The position numbers were made by a program, and so were the translations under genes. DNA of 64,000 nt from Gammaproteobacteria bacterium. GTDB lineage: Bacteria > Pseudomonadota > Gammaproteobacteria > Steroidobacterales > Woeseiaceae. Below are positions 45,285 through 54,123 of this stretch, piece after piece. The notes under the pieces were generated by a model, which had not been told where the DNA came from, did no database searches, and was given only the letters and a program-made list of their open reading frames with translations. Numbering within the stretch: the first letter of the stretch is position 1; each line of letters begins with the position of its first letter. Location of the stretch: contig JAUIDP010000009.1 in assembly GCA_030429005.1 (NCBI GenBank), forward strand, positions 1 to 64,000. Direction: 5' to 3'.

Positions 45285-48071
45285 ATGAAGATCGTCAGCA
45301 CCAACGTCTACGTTGGGCCCAATGTGTTTGCGCATTTTCCGGTTATCCGGCACGTCATCGACCTCGGCGAACTGGAAGACTGGCCGACCGGCAAGCTGGG
45401 CGAGGCCTTCATCGAACCGCTGCTCGCAGCGCTGCCCGGTTTGCACGAGCACGGCTGCTCCTACAAGGAGCCCGGCGGGTTCGTCAGGCGTCTGCGCGAA
45501 GACGAGGGCACATGGCTGGGACATGTCATGGAACATGTGGCCATCGAATTGCAAAACGTTGCCGGTTCAGCTGTCACCTACGGACGCACCCGCTCGATCG
45601 ACGGCCAGCCCGGCCACTACAACATGGTCTTCCAGTACAAGGACGTCGCCGTGGGCCGCGAGTCCAGCACTCTGGCGATGAAGTTGCTGCAGAGCCTGCT
45701 GCCAGGAGACCTGCAGTCCGACAGCGCGCCGGCAGCGGACTGGGATTTTGCTTCCGAGCGCGACGACTTTATCCGCTATGCGCAGCGGCGGGCATTCGGG
45801 CCGAGCACGCAGTCACTGATCGATGCAGCCGAGGCGCGCGATATTCCCTGGCTGCGGCTGAACGACTACAGCCTGGTGCAATTCGGCCACGGCCGCTACC
45901 AGCACCGTATCCAGGCAACGACGACCGGGCGGACCAGCAACATCGCCGTTGAACTGGCTGCGGACAAGGAGGAGACCAACGGAATTCTGCGCGATCTCGG
46001 CCTGCCGGTGCCGAACCAGCGGCTCGTGCGGCGGGTACGCGATGCCGTGCGTGCGGCCGAGCGCATCGGCTACCCGGTGGTCCTGAAACCATTATCCGGC
46101 AACCACGGCCGCGGCGTTTCGATCAACCTGAAAACGCAGTCGGAGGTCGAGGTCGCCTTCGAAAAGGCGGCTGAGCACGGCCGCACGGTCATCGTAGAGA
46201 CCTATCTGGAAGGCTACGACCACCGTTTGCTGGTTGTGAATGGCGAGTTGGTAGCGGCGGCAAAACGCGTGCCGGGGCATGTTGTCGGCGATGGCAAGCA
46301 CACGATCGAGCAGCTGGTGGCGATCGTCAACAAGGATCCGCGCCGCGGTGTCGGCCACGAGAAAGTCCTGACCCGGCTGGAATTCGATCACCAGGCCGAG
46401 CGCTTGCTGGCGAAACTGGGTTATGACAGGAACACGGTGCCCGTCGACGGCGAAGAGGTTTTCCTGCGCACGACGGCGAACCTGTCGACCGGTGGCACGG
46501 CTATCGATGTCACCGACACCATCCACCCGGACAACCGCGAGATGGCTATCCGCGCAATCAAGGCGATCGGGCTCGACATCGGCGGCGTCGACTTCCTGAC
46601 ATTCGATATCACGGAGTCCTATCGTGATACCGGCGGCGGAATTTGCGAGGTCAATGCGGGTCCGGGTTTTCGCATGCATGTAGCACCCAGTGAGGGCACG
46701 CCACGCGATGTCGCCGGACCCGTCATCAATATGCTGTTTCCGCCGGATTCGCCGAGCCGGATCCCGATCGCCGCGGTCACCGGTACCAATGGCAAGACGA
46801 CGACATCGCGCATGCTGGCGCATATCCTGAAATTGTCAGGACATACGGTCGGCCAGACTTCGACGGACGGCGTTTATATCGACGGCAAGCTGAGCGTTTC
46901 CGGCGATATGACCGGCCCTGTCTCGGCGCAAATGATCCTGCGCGATCCGTCGGTCGATGCGGCGGTCATGGAGGTCGCGCGTGGTGGCATGCTCCGCAGC
47001 GGCCTCGGTTTCCAGAAGTGCGATGTTGCGTGCTGCATCAACGTCTCGGCCGATCACCTGGGTTTGCGCGGTATTGATACGCTGGAGCAGCTGGCGGAGA
47101 TCAAGCGGGTGCCGGTGGAAATCGCCCAAAATGCTGCAGTCCTGAATGCCGATGACCAGCATTGCCTGCAGATGGCCGACTACACTGACGCAGCGCGGCT
47201 TTGCTACGTGACGATGAACCCGGGGCATCCGCTGGTGAAACAACATATCCAGGCGGGTGGCCAGGCGTTCGTGCTGGAGCAGGGCATGAACGGCCACATG
47301 ATCACGATCTATGACAATGACGGCCACACACCGTTGCTGTGGACGCACCTGATTCCGGCGACTATCGAGGGTCGCGCAATGCACAATGTGCAAAACGCCA
47401 TGTTTGCTGCGGCGCTCGCTTACAACATGCATATCAAGCTGGAAGATATCCGGCATGGCTTGCGCACCTTCGACTCGTCTTTCTTCCAGGCGCCCGGGCG
47501 CACCAACATTTATAACGAGCATCCGTTTCGGGTCATTCTCGACTACGCGCACAACCCGGCTGCCGTCAGGGCAATGTGCAGCCTCGTTGATCGCTTCGAG
47601 CCAGAGGGCAAACGGATCGTTGTGCTGGCAGCGCCCGGGGACCGGCGTGACCAGGACATTCGCGACATCGCGGCAATCGCCGCGGGGCACTTCGACTATT
47701 TCGTTTGTCGCCGGGATGACAACCTGCGCGGTCGCGGCGACGACGAAGTGGCCGTCATGCTCAAGAACAAGCTGCTCGAAGAAGGTATTTCAGCCGAGCG
47801 GATCGAAGTTGTGCCGGACGAACAGGAGGCGACGGCACGCGCGCTGGAGATGGCCGAGCCGGGCGACCTGCTGCTGGTTCTCGCGGACAACGTCAAGCGC
47901 ACCTGGAAACAGATCATTTACTTCAATTCCGGCGCCAGGATCGACGAGGCCACACGCAAGGCACCGGCGGCAGTCGATCTGCCGGATCTCGAAGGTTTCG
48001 AGCTCGATGAGCACCTGGAGATCATCAGCGACGAGAGAGGTGTGCGCATCGCCCGTGAAGAAGGTGACTAG
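45285..48071 (+). CDS. cphA: Cyanophycin synthetase
   Basis: A 928-residue three-part enzyme. The N domain has GPNVFAHFPVIRHVIDLG and HVMEHVAIELQNVAGSAVTYGRTR. An ATP-grasp domain follows (PVVLKPLSGNHGRGVSINL, EVNAGPGFRMHV), which adds Asp to the backbone. The Mur-ligase-like domain starts at AAVTGTNGKTTTSRMLAHIL and includes VMEVARGGMLRSGLGF and VILDYAHNPAAVRAMC; it adds Arg to the Asp side chain. Product is multi-L-arginyl-poly-L-aspartate, a nitrogen reserve. The stop overlaps the next gene by one base. Confidence 0.95.
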   Translation: MKIVSTNVYVGPNVFAHFPVIRHVIDLGELEDWPTGKLGEAFIEPLLAALPGLHEHGCSYKEPGGFVRRLREDEGTWLGHVMEHVAIELQNVAGSAVTYGRTRSIDGQPGHYNMVFQYKDVAVGRESSTLAMKLLQSLLPGDLQSDSAPAADWDFASERDDFIRYAQRRAFGPSTQSLIDAAEARDIPWLRLNDYSLVQFGHGRYQHRIQATTTGRTSNIAVELAADKEETNGILRDLGLPVPNQRLVRRVRDAVRAAERIGYPVVLKPLSGNHGRGVSINLKTQSEVEVAFEKAAEHGRTVIVETYLEGYDHRLLVVNGELVAAAKRVPGHVVGDGKHTIEQLVAIVNKDPRRGVGHEKVLTRLEFDHQAERLLAKLGYDRNTVPVDGEEVFLRTTANLSTGGTAIDVTDTIHPDNREMAIRAIKAIGLDIGGVDFLTFDITESYRDTGGGICEVNAGPGFRMHVAPSEGTPRDVAGPVINMLFPPDSPSRIPIAAVTGTNGKTTTSRMLAHILKLSGHTVGQTSTDGVYIDGKLSVSGDMTGPVSAQMILRDPSVDAAVMEVARGGMLRSGLGFQKCDVACCINVSADHLGLRGIDTLEQLAEIKRVPVEIAQNAAVLNADDQHCLQMADYTDAARLCYVTMNPGHPLVKQHIQAGGQAFVLEQGMNGHMITIYDNDGHTPLLWTHLIPATIEGRAMHNVQNAMFAAALAYNMHIKLEDIRHGLRTFDSSFFQAPGRTNIYNEHPFRVILDYAHNPAAVRAMCSLVDRFEPEGKRIVVLAAPGDRRDQDIRDIAAIAAGHFDYFVCRRDDNLRGRGDDEVAVMLKNKLLEEGISAERIEVVPDEQEATARALEMAEPGDLLLVLADNVKRTWKQIIYFNSGARIDEATRKAPAAVDLPDLEGFELDEHLEIISDERGVRIAREEGD

Positions 48072-49744
48072 TGGAGTTCCTTGACGCGCGCCGGCTGACC
48101 GGGCCGAGCCTGCTTGCGGACTCGCCCGGGTCTATTCTCGACGTTGCGTGCACACGCAAGGAAGCGGATCGACTGGTCCCGGTCTGGACCCGCCATGTCG
48201 AAAGGATGCTTGGCGATCTCGGCTGGGAGGACAGTACACTCAGCCTGTCGCACCTGTCCGGCGGCATCAGCCTGTTTTTTACCGCGGCCATAGACGCGCT
48301 GTATGCCGCGACGGAAGTCAACGAATGGGCATGGGCCGCCAGTGCAGCCGAGTTGAGCGACAGCGAGCCTCCCGACTACGCGGATGCGCTGGCTGCGGTG
48401 AATGCAGCAATTGCCGAGGAAGCGAATCCCGACTTGTTGGCGCTGCAACGCGAAGCGGCTGCAACCGAGCGGTCGTTTCTCTGGGACGACGACGACGCGT
48501 CCGTCGGGCTTGGCAGGTTTTCGAGCACCTGGCCGGTACGCGAGTTGCCCGCACCTGGCGAAGTGGACTGGCCGGCGCATGACGATATTCCCGTCGGTCT
48601 CGTGACCGGCACCAACGGCAAGACCACGACAGTGCGGCTGGCCAAACACATCTTGCGCACGGCGAACAGGAATGTCGGCCTCAGCTCGACCGACTGGATC
48701 GCGGTCAACGAACGGATCCTCGACCGGGGCGACTGGTCCGGGCCGGGCGGCGCCCGGGCGGTGCTCCGGGAGCAGGAGGTCGAGGTCGCAATCCTCGAAT
48801 CGGCCCGCGGTGGTCTGCTGCGGCGCGGACTCGGTGTCAATGCAGCCGCTGCAGCGCTGATCACCAATATTGCAGAAGATCATCTCGGCGACTTCGGTTC
48901 GCGGAACCTTGCCGAATTGCTGGACATCAAGTGGATTGTCAGCCGCGCAGTCGTCGGCCTGGGCCGGCTGATCCTGAATGCCGACGACCCGTCGCTGGTG
49001 TCGAAGGCGGATCGTTACCCGGGCGAGCTGGTCTGGTTTTCATTGCAGCCGGACAGTGTCGTTGTCAGCAAGCACGTCGCGGCCGGAGGCAGTGCCTTCG
49101 TGTTGCATGGCGAGGAACTGGTCAGTCTGCAAGGTGACGCCAGCCGGGCGATTTGCCGTGTCGAGGAAATTGCGATTACGCTGCAAGGTGCCGCACGCCA
49201 CAATATCGCCAATGCCCTGGCTGCAGCGGCGCTGACTTCCTGCCTGGGCGCCTCACTGGCGGACATACGCGCAGGTCTGACTACCGTTTCGCAGGACGAC
49301 AATCCGGGTCGCTGCAATGTGTTCGAAATCGACGGCCGCAAGGTACTGGTTGATTTTGCGCACAATCCGCATGCCATGCAGGCGCTGTTTGACATGGCAC
49401 AGTTGCTGCCGGCGAAACGCAGGGTCTTGTGTTTCGGCCAGGCAGGCGACCGGCCGGATGACGCGATTCGCGAGCTGGCCCGCAGAGCCTGGTCGATCGG
49501 CCTGGATCGTGTCGTCGTTTCCGAACTGGCCAATTACCACCGTGGACGGGAACCAAACGAGGTATACGGCATCATCCGGGACGAGTTGTTGCAGCAGGGT
49601 GCCGGCCAGCAGCAAATTGCTCACTTCGCCGAGGAAACAGAATCACTCCAGTCGGCCATGGAGTGGTCCCAACCCGGCGACCTTGTCATCATGCTGGCGC
49701 TTGGCAGCTCGGCCAGGATCCAGGAACTGCTGAAGAGCTGGTAG
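48071..49744 (+). CDS. Mur-ligase-family protein paired with CphA (lacks ATP-grasp domain)
   Basis: A 557-residue protein starting at GTG 48071 inside TAGTG. About 175 N-terminal residues (LDARRLTGPSLLADSPGSILDV...) have no clear family. The rest is a Mur ligase closest to the CphA C-terminal half: GLVTGTNGKTTTVRLAKHIL, AILESARGGLLRRGLGVNA, VLVDFAHNPHAMQALFDM. The P-loop and the DFAHNP segment are intact, so it should activate a carboxylate with ATP. The ATP-grasp part is absent. It may add arginine or another amine to Asp residues or make short primers for CphA; none of this is shown. Translational coupling to cphA argues for a joint role. Confidence 0.85.
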   Translation: MEFLDARRLTGPSLLADSPGSILDVACTRKEADRLVPVWTRHVERMLGDLGWEDSTLSLSHLSGGISLFFTAAIDALYAATEVNEWAWAASAAELSDSEPPDYADALAAVNAAIAEEANPDLLALQREAAATERSFLWDDDDASVGLGRFSSTWPVRELPAPGEVDWPAHDDIPVGLVTGTNGKTTTVRLAKHILRTANRNVGLSSTDWIAVNERILDRGDWSGPGGARAVLREQEVEVAILESARGGLLRRGLGVNAAAAALITNIAEDHLGDFGSRNLAELLDIKWIVSRAVVGLGRLILNADDPSLVSKADRYPGELVWFSLQPDSVVVSKHVAAGGSAFVLHGEELVSLQGDASRAICRVEEIAITLQGAARHNIANALAAAALTSCLGASLADIRAGLTTVSQDDNPGRCNVFEIDGRKVLVDFAHNPHAMQALFDMAQLLPAKRRVLCFGQAGDRPDDAIRELARRAWSIGLDRVVVSELANYHRGREPNEVYGIIRDELLQQGAGQQQIAHFAEETESLQSAMEWSQPGDLVIMLALGSSARIQELLKSW

Positions 49745-49747
49745 GGA

Positions 49748-50200
49748 TCAGAGCAGCCCGAGGATGAAGTCCCAATGCTGTTTGTCGACCGGCATGATTG
49801 ACAGGCGATTGCCCCGCCGTGTCAGAATCATGTCTTCCAGTTCAGGGTGCGACTTGATTTCCTGCAACGTAACAATGCGCTCGAACTTGCGCACGAACTC
49901 GACGTCAACCAGTATCCAGCGTGGCTGGTCCGGTGTGCTCTTCGGGTCGAAGTACCGGGACTTCTCGTCGAACTGGGTAGGGTCGGAATAGGGCTCGCTG
50001 CATACCCGGGCAATTCCCGCAATACCGGGCTCCTTGCAGTTCGAGTAGTAGAAGAAGACTTCGTCGCCGACGCGCATGTCGTCACGCATCATGTTGCGCG
50101 CCTGGTAATTGCGGATGCTGTCCCACATCTCGCGGCCGTCTCGCTCGAGATCGTCTATATTGTAGACATCCGGTTCGGATTTCATGAGCCAGTAATTCAT
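49748..50200 (-). CDS. EVE domain-containing protein
   Basis: A 150-residue single EVE domain: NYWLMKSEPDVYNIDDL, WDSIRNYQARNMMRDDMRVGDEVFFYYSNCKEPGIAGIARV and a C-terminal HWDFILGL. It resembles the THYN1 group, PUA-like readers thought to bind modified bases in nucleic acids. Convergent with the Mur-ligase gene, three bases apart. No restriction or modification genes are near. Confidence 0.9.
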   Translation of the reverse strand: MNYWLMKSEPDVYNIDDLERDGREMWDSIRNYQARNMMRDDMRVGDEVFFYYSNCKEPGIAGIARVCSEPYSDPTQFDEKSRYFDPKSTPDQPRWILVDVEFVRKFERIVTLQEIKSHPELEDMILTRRGNRLSIMPVDKQHWDFILGLL

Positions 50201-50355
50201 CGTAGCAAATACCCTGGTTTGATGGTTTTAAAGTGTAACAAGACGTTAACAGACGCGCGGCACAATGGGTGCCTGACTGACCGGCAAATACTTCCTGGCT
50301 GCGCGAATTGCTATGTTAGGATGTCGCCGGATTTTTCCTCGGGAGTTACAGGCTG

Positions 50356-51030
50356 ATGTCCAATTTGCTGGCTAATATTTTCGGCGCATCACCCGTACAG
50401 CCGCTCGAGAAGCACATCGGACTTGCGTACAGCTGCGCCAAGCAACTCATCGGCTTCTTTACCGCAGTGTTCAACGGCGAATGGGAAAAGGCAAGCGAGA
50501 TTCGTGATGAAATCGAGCGCCTCGAAAATGAAGCAGACGATCTCAAGAAGGAAATCCGGATGCGGTTGCCCAAGAGCCTGTTCATGCCGGTGCCGAGGGA
50601 GGACCTGCTGGAGCTTCTGCTTGTGCAGGATAAAATCGCCAATCGGACCCGGGACGTCTCGGGTATTGTGCTGGGCCGCAAAATGCAACTGCCAAAGTCG
50701 ATCCGGCCGCAGTTTCTCGAGTTTGTCGAGCGCAATGTGGACGCCGCGAAGCAGGCCCGCAAGAGCGTTCGTGAACTCGACGAGTTGTTTACCGCCGGCT
50801 TTCGCGGCGCAGAAGTTGACCTGGTCGCAAGCTTGCTCGAAGAGCTGGACAGCATCGAAACCGATACCGATGCCAAACAGGCTGCGCTGCGGGCCGCGCT
50901 GTACGAAATCGAATCGACGCTGAATCCGATCGACGCGATGTTTATCTACCAGATTATCGAAACCACCGGCGAAATCGCTGACATGGCGGAACGGGTAGGT
51001 CGCCGCCTGGAATTATTGTTGTCTCACTAG
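50356..51030 (+). CDS. DUF47/PhoU-like phosphate transport regulator
   Basis: A 224-residue helical protein of the TIGR00153 family (SNLLANIFGASPVQPLEKHIGLAYSCAKQLIGFF, EIERLENEADDLKKEIRMRLPKSLFMPVPREDLLELL). Such proteins accompany Pit transporters and are thought to modulate them. It lies 61 bases upstream of the pit gene. The gap 50201-50355 contains a possible -10 (TATGTT) and no open frame. Confidence 0.9.
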   Translation: MSNLLANIFGASPVQPLEKHIGLAYSCAKQLIGFFTAVFNGEWEKASEIRDEIERLENEADDLKKEIRMRLPKSLFMPVPREDLLELLLVQDKIANRTRDVSGIVLGRKMQLPKSIRPQFLEFVERNVDAAKQARKSVRELDELFTAGFRGAEVDLVASLLEELDSIETDTDAKQAALRAALYEIESTLNPIDAMFIYQIIETTGEIADMAERVGRRLELLLSH

Positions 51031-51091
51031 GAAGAAGAACTCAAATAACAGACCGGTGCCCGCGGGCACCACGGTACGCCGGGGACTACAG

Positions 51092-52342
51092 ATGGAAGCA
51101 GGGATCGTCTACATAACGCTGGCCGCACTGTTCGGCATATTCATGGCGTGGGGCATTGGCGCCAATGATGTTGCGAACGCGATGGCGACGTCAGTCGGCT
51201 CCAAGGCGCTGACGATCCGGCAGGCCATTGTCGTGGCAGCGGTTTTCGAATTCCTCGGCGCCGTGCTTGCCGGTGGTGCCGTGACGTCGACGATTCGCAG
51301 GGGTATTGTCGATAGTGACCTGCTGGGAGACTCGCCGGAGTTGCTGGTATACGGCATGTTGGCCGCATTGCTGGCGGCCGGCACCTGGTTGCTGGTGGCG
51401 TCGCGAAAAGGCTGGCCGGTATCGACGACACACTCCATCGTCGGCGCGATCGTCGGCTTTGCCGCGGTAGGCATCGGCATCGATGCGGTGCAATGGGGCA
51501 AGGTTGGCACCATCGTCATGAGCTGGGTGATCTCGCCGGCAATGTCCGGGTTCATTGCATTCCTGATCTACATGACGGTGCAGCGCCTGATCCTGAGCCA
51601 CGACGACCCGTTAGGCAGGGCGAAGCGCTACGTACCCGTGTACATGTTTTTTGCCGCTTTTACGATCACGCTCGTGACGATCATGAAAGGTCTCAAGCAC
51701 GTCGGTCTCGATATCGGTCTCGCTGACAGCTATTTGCTGGCTATCGTCATCGCCGTGGTCATCGCACTGATCGGGGCGTTCGTCATTCGTCGAATCAAGC
51801 CGGACCCGAAGGCAGAAAAACACCAGCATTTCTACACGGTCGAACGTGTATTCGGCATCCTGATGATAGTGACGGCCTGTGGCATGGCCTTTGCGCACGG
51901 CTCGAACGATGTCGCCAATGCGATCGGACCACTGGCTGCGGTCATCACGGTGGCACAGACCGGCGCAATATCGGCCAAGTCCGCCGTCCCGCTGTGGGTC
52001 CTGATCATCGGCGGTGGCGGCATCGTCATCGGCCTGGCAACTTTCGGTCGTCATGTCATTGCAACCGTCGGCGAAGGCATTACCCAGCTTACGCCCAGCC
52101 GCGGCTTCGCCGCCGAACTGGCAGCCGCGACAACCATCGTAATTGCTTCGGGTACCGGTATTCCCGTTTCGACAACGCACACGCTCGTCGGCGCCGTGCT
52201 CGGGGTCGGGCTGGCGCGCGGTATCGAGGCCATCGACCTGCGGGTTGTCGGCAAGATCATGGTATCGTGGGTTGTAACGATTCCCGCCGGCGCCTTCCTT
52301 GCGATCCTGTTCTTCTTTATATTCAAGACTGTGTTGCCTTAA
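51092..52342 (+). CDS. Low-affinity inorganic phosphate transporter (Pit)
   Basis: About 416 residues from MEAGIVYITLAALFGIF. Both halves carry the inverted-repeat signature: WGIGANDVANAMATSVGSKALT and FAHGSNDVANAIGPLAAV. Around 11 membrane segments. Pit proteins move metal-phosphate with protons. Pairing with the DUF47 gene is typical. Cyanophycin synthesis releases phosphate and ADP, but any link to the neighbouring cph genes is speculative. Confidence 0.93.
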   Translation: MEAGIVYITLAALFGIFMAWGIGANDVANAMATSVGSKALTIRQAIVVAAVFEFLGAVLAGGAVTSTIRRGIVDSDLLGDSPELLVYGMLAALLAAGTWLLVASRKGWPVSTTHSIVGAIVGFAAVGIGIDAVQWGKVGTIVMSWVISPAMSGFIAFLIYMTVQRLILSHDDPLGRAKRYVPVYMFFAAFTITLVTIMKGLKHVGLDIGLADSYLLAIVIAVVIALIGAFVIRRIKPDPKAEKHQHFYTVERVFGILMIVTACGMAFAHGSNDVANAIGPLAAVITVAQTGAISAKSAVPLWVLIIGGGGIVIGLATFGRHVIATVGEGITQLTPSRGFAAELAAATTIVIASGTGIPVSTTHTLVGAVLGVGLARGIEAIDLRVVGKIMVSWVVTIPAGAFLAILFFFIFKTVLP

Positions 52343-52357
52343 ACAAACCGGGAAGTC

Positions 52358-54103
52358 TTGACGAAACGCATCATCTTGATGGTTGCCTGCCTGCAACTCA
52401 CCGTTGCAGGGGGTGGCGTACGTGCGCAGGCGATTGCCGGCTACGGCGCAACCTACCATCCGCAGTTCAGCAAGACCGGCATGGTCGCAGTGCAGAATCG
52501 TCTGCCGGCGGAGATCGGCGCCGAGGTCCTTGCCGATGGCGGCAACGCGGTTGACGCTGCTGTCGCCGTTGGTTTCGCGCTCGCAGTGACATTGCCGCGG
52601 GCCGGCAATATAGGCGGCGGTGGTTTCATGCTGGTTTACGATGCGGCCAGCGGCGAAACGGCGGCGATAGACTACCGCGAGATTGCGCCGCTCGGCGCCA
52701 GCCGCGACATGTTCCTGGATGCGGACGGCAATGCCGACCCGCAGCTGTCGCGAGACTCGCACCGCGCGGCAGGCGTTCCGGGCACTGTCGCGGGCCTGTA
52801 CCTTGCGCACCAGGAGTTTGGCAAGTTGCCCTGGCGAAGATTGCTGCAGCCTGCAATCGAACTGGCCCGCGATGGCATCGTAGTCACCCATGATCTTGCC
52901 ACTCAGCTCGCCAGGCGCCAGCAGTCACTTTGCCTGAATGCGGCGACTTGCCGGTATTTCTTCAAGCCTGGCGGCGTGCCATACCAGATGGGTGAGCGAC
53001 TGGTGCAGTCCGACCTGGCGTGGTCGTTGCAACTCATTGCCGACAAGGGACCAGAGGCTTTCTACAAAGGCGAAATCGCGCAAAAAATCGTCGCCGAGAT
53101 GGAGCGCGGCGATGGACTGATCGACATGGCGTCGCTGGCCGCCTACGAGCCGACGATTCGCGAGCCGGTTCGCGGGGACTACCGCGGTTACGAAATCGTT
53201 GCCATGTCGCCGCCCAGTTCGGGCGGTGTGCACATTCTGCAGATGTTGAACGTACTCGAGCATTTCCCGATTCGCGAGTTCGGGGCAGGTAGCGCAGATG
53301 AAGTTCATGTCCTGACAGAAGTCATGCGGCTGGCCTACGCGGATCGCAGCAAGCACCTGGGTGATCCGGAATTCTACGACGTGCCAATGGACTGGCTAAC
53401 CAGCGAAGAATACGCTGCGCAGCTGGCCAAAACGATTCGCATGGACAAGGCTCGTCCGTCGAGCGACGTACACCCCGGCGTGCCGCCGGCCGCCGAGAGT
53501 GAGGACACGACCCACTATTCGATCGTCGATGCCGACGGCAACATGGTCGCCAACACGTATACGCTGAATACGTCGTATGGCTCCGGTATCGCGGTCGACG
53601 GTGCCGGCTTTATCCTGAACAACGAAATGGACGACTTCTCGGCCAAGCCTGGCGCACCAAACGCCTATGGGTTGCTGGGTGATGACGCCAACGCCGTAGC
53701 GCCGCGCAAGCGCCCTTTAAGCTCGATGACGCCGTTTATCGTTTTCCGGGATGGCGAGCCGTGGTTCGCCGCAGGCAGCCCCGGCGGATCGCGCATCATC
53801 TCTGCGTGCCTGCAAATGATCGTCAATGTCATCGATCATGGACGCAATATTGCCGATGCCGTCAGCATGCCGCGCATGCATCACCAGTGGTACCCTGACA
53901 AGCTGGTAGTTGAGGCAGGGCACAGCCCGGACACGGTGAAAATACTGCAGGCGCGCGGCCACGAGGTTGTCCGGGTTGGCTCGACGTATACCAGCGTGCA
54001 GGCGGTCGCCTTTGCCGAGGATTTCTTCCAGGGCGCCGCCGATCCGAGAAGGCCGGATGCTGCCGCAGTCGCACCTGCCGAGATCATGACCGATACCGAC
54101 TAG
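52358..54103 (+). CDS. ggt: Gamma-glutamyltranspeptidase
   Basis: A 581-residue secreted precursor starting at TTG with a signal peptide (KRIILMVACLQLTVAGGGVRAQ). The autoprocessing site is SEDTTHYSIVDADGNMVANTYTLNTSYGSG with Thr as nucleophile of the small subunit, and NNEMDDFSAKPGAPNAYG follows. The PLSSMTPFIVFRDGEPWFAAGSPGG block completes the active site. It cleaves or transfers gamma-glutamyl groups, e.g. from glutathione, in the periplasm. Fifteen bases separate it from pit. It is convergent with a glutamine synthetase-like gene. Confidence 0.95.
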   Translation: MTKRIILMVACLQLTVAGGGVRAQAIAGYGATYHPQFSKTGMVAVQNRLPAEIGAEVLADGGNAVDAAVAVGFALAVTLPRAGNIGGGGFMLVYDAASGETAAIDYREIAPLGASRDMFLDADGNADPQLSRDSHRAAGVPGTVAGLYLAHQEFGKLPWRRLLQPAIELARDGIVVTHDLATQLARRQQSLCLNAATCRYFFKPGGVPYQMGERLVQSDLAWSLQLIADKGPEAFYKGEIAQKIVAEMERGDGLIDMASLAAYEPTIREPVRGDYRGYEIVAMSPPSSGGVHILQMLNVLEHFPIREFGAGSADEVHVLTEVMRLAYADRSKHLGDPEFYDVPMDWLTSEEYAAQLAKTIRMDKARPSSDVHPGVPPAAESEDTTHYSIVDADGNMVANTYTLNTSYGSGIAVDGAGFILNNEMDDFSAKPGAPNAYGLLGDDANAVAPRKRPLSSMTPFIVFRDGEPWFAAGSPGGSRIISACLQMIVNVIDHGRNIADAVSMPRMHHQWYPDKLVVEAGHSPDTVKILQARGHEVVRVGSTYTSVQAVAFAEDFFQGAADPRRPDAAAVAPAEIMTDTD

Positions 54104-54104
54104 C

Positions 54105-54120
54105 GCCGCTGCCTGGCGGC
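54105..54120. terminator. Hairpin between convergent ggt and puuA-like genes
   Basis: GCCGC-TGCCTG-GCGGC forms a short GC stem in the 20-base gap between the two stops. It could terminate both transcripts but lacks a T run. Confidence 0.3.
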
Positions 54121-54123
54121 CAC

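Noticed and set aside
48071-49744. Folylpolyglutamate synthase or MurE as the identity of the Mur-type protein
   Set aside because: The ARGG and FAHNP segments match the adjacent CphA much better.
50235-50252. Pho-box-like direct repeat (minus strand CTGTTAA-N4-TTGTTAC) before the phosphate genes
   Set aside because: Only partial match and oriented toward the EVE gene rather than the phosphate genes.
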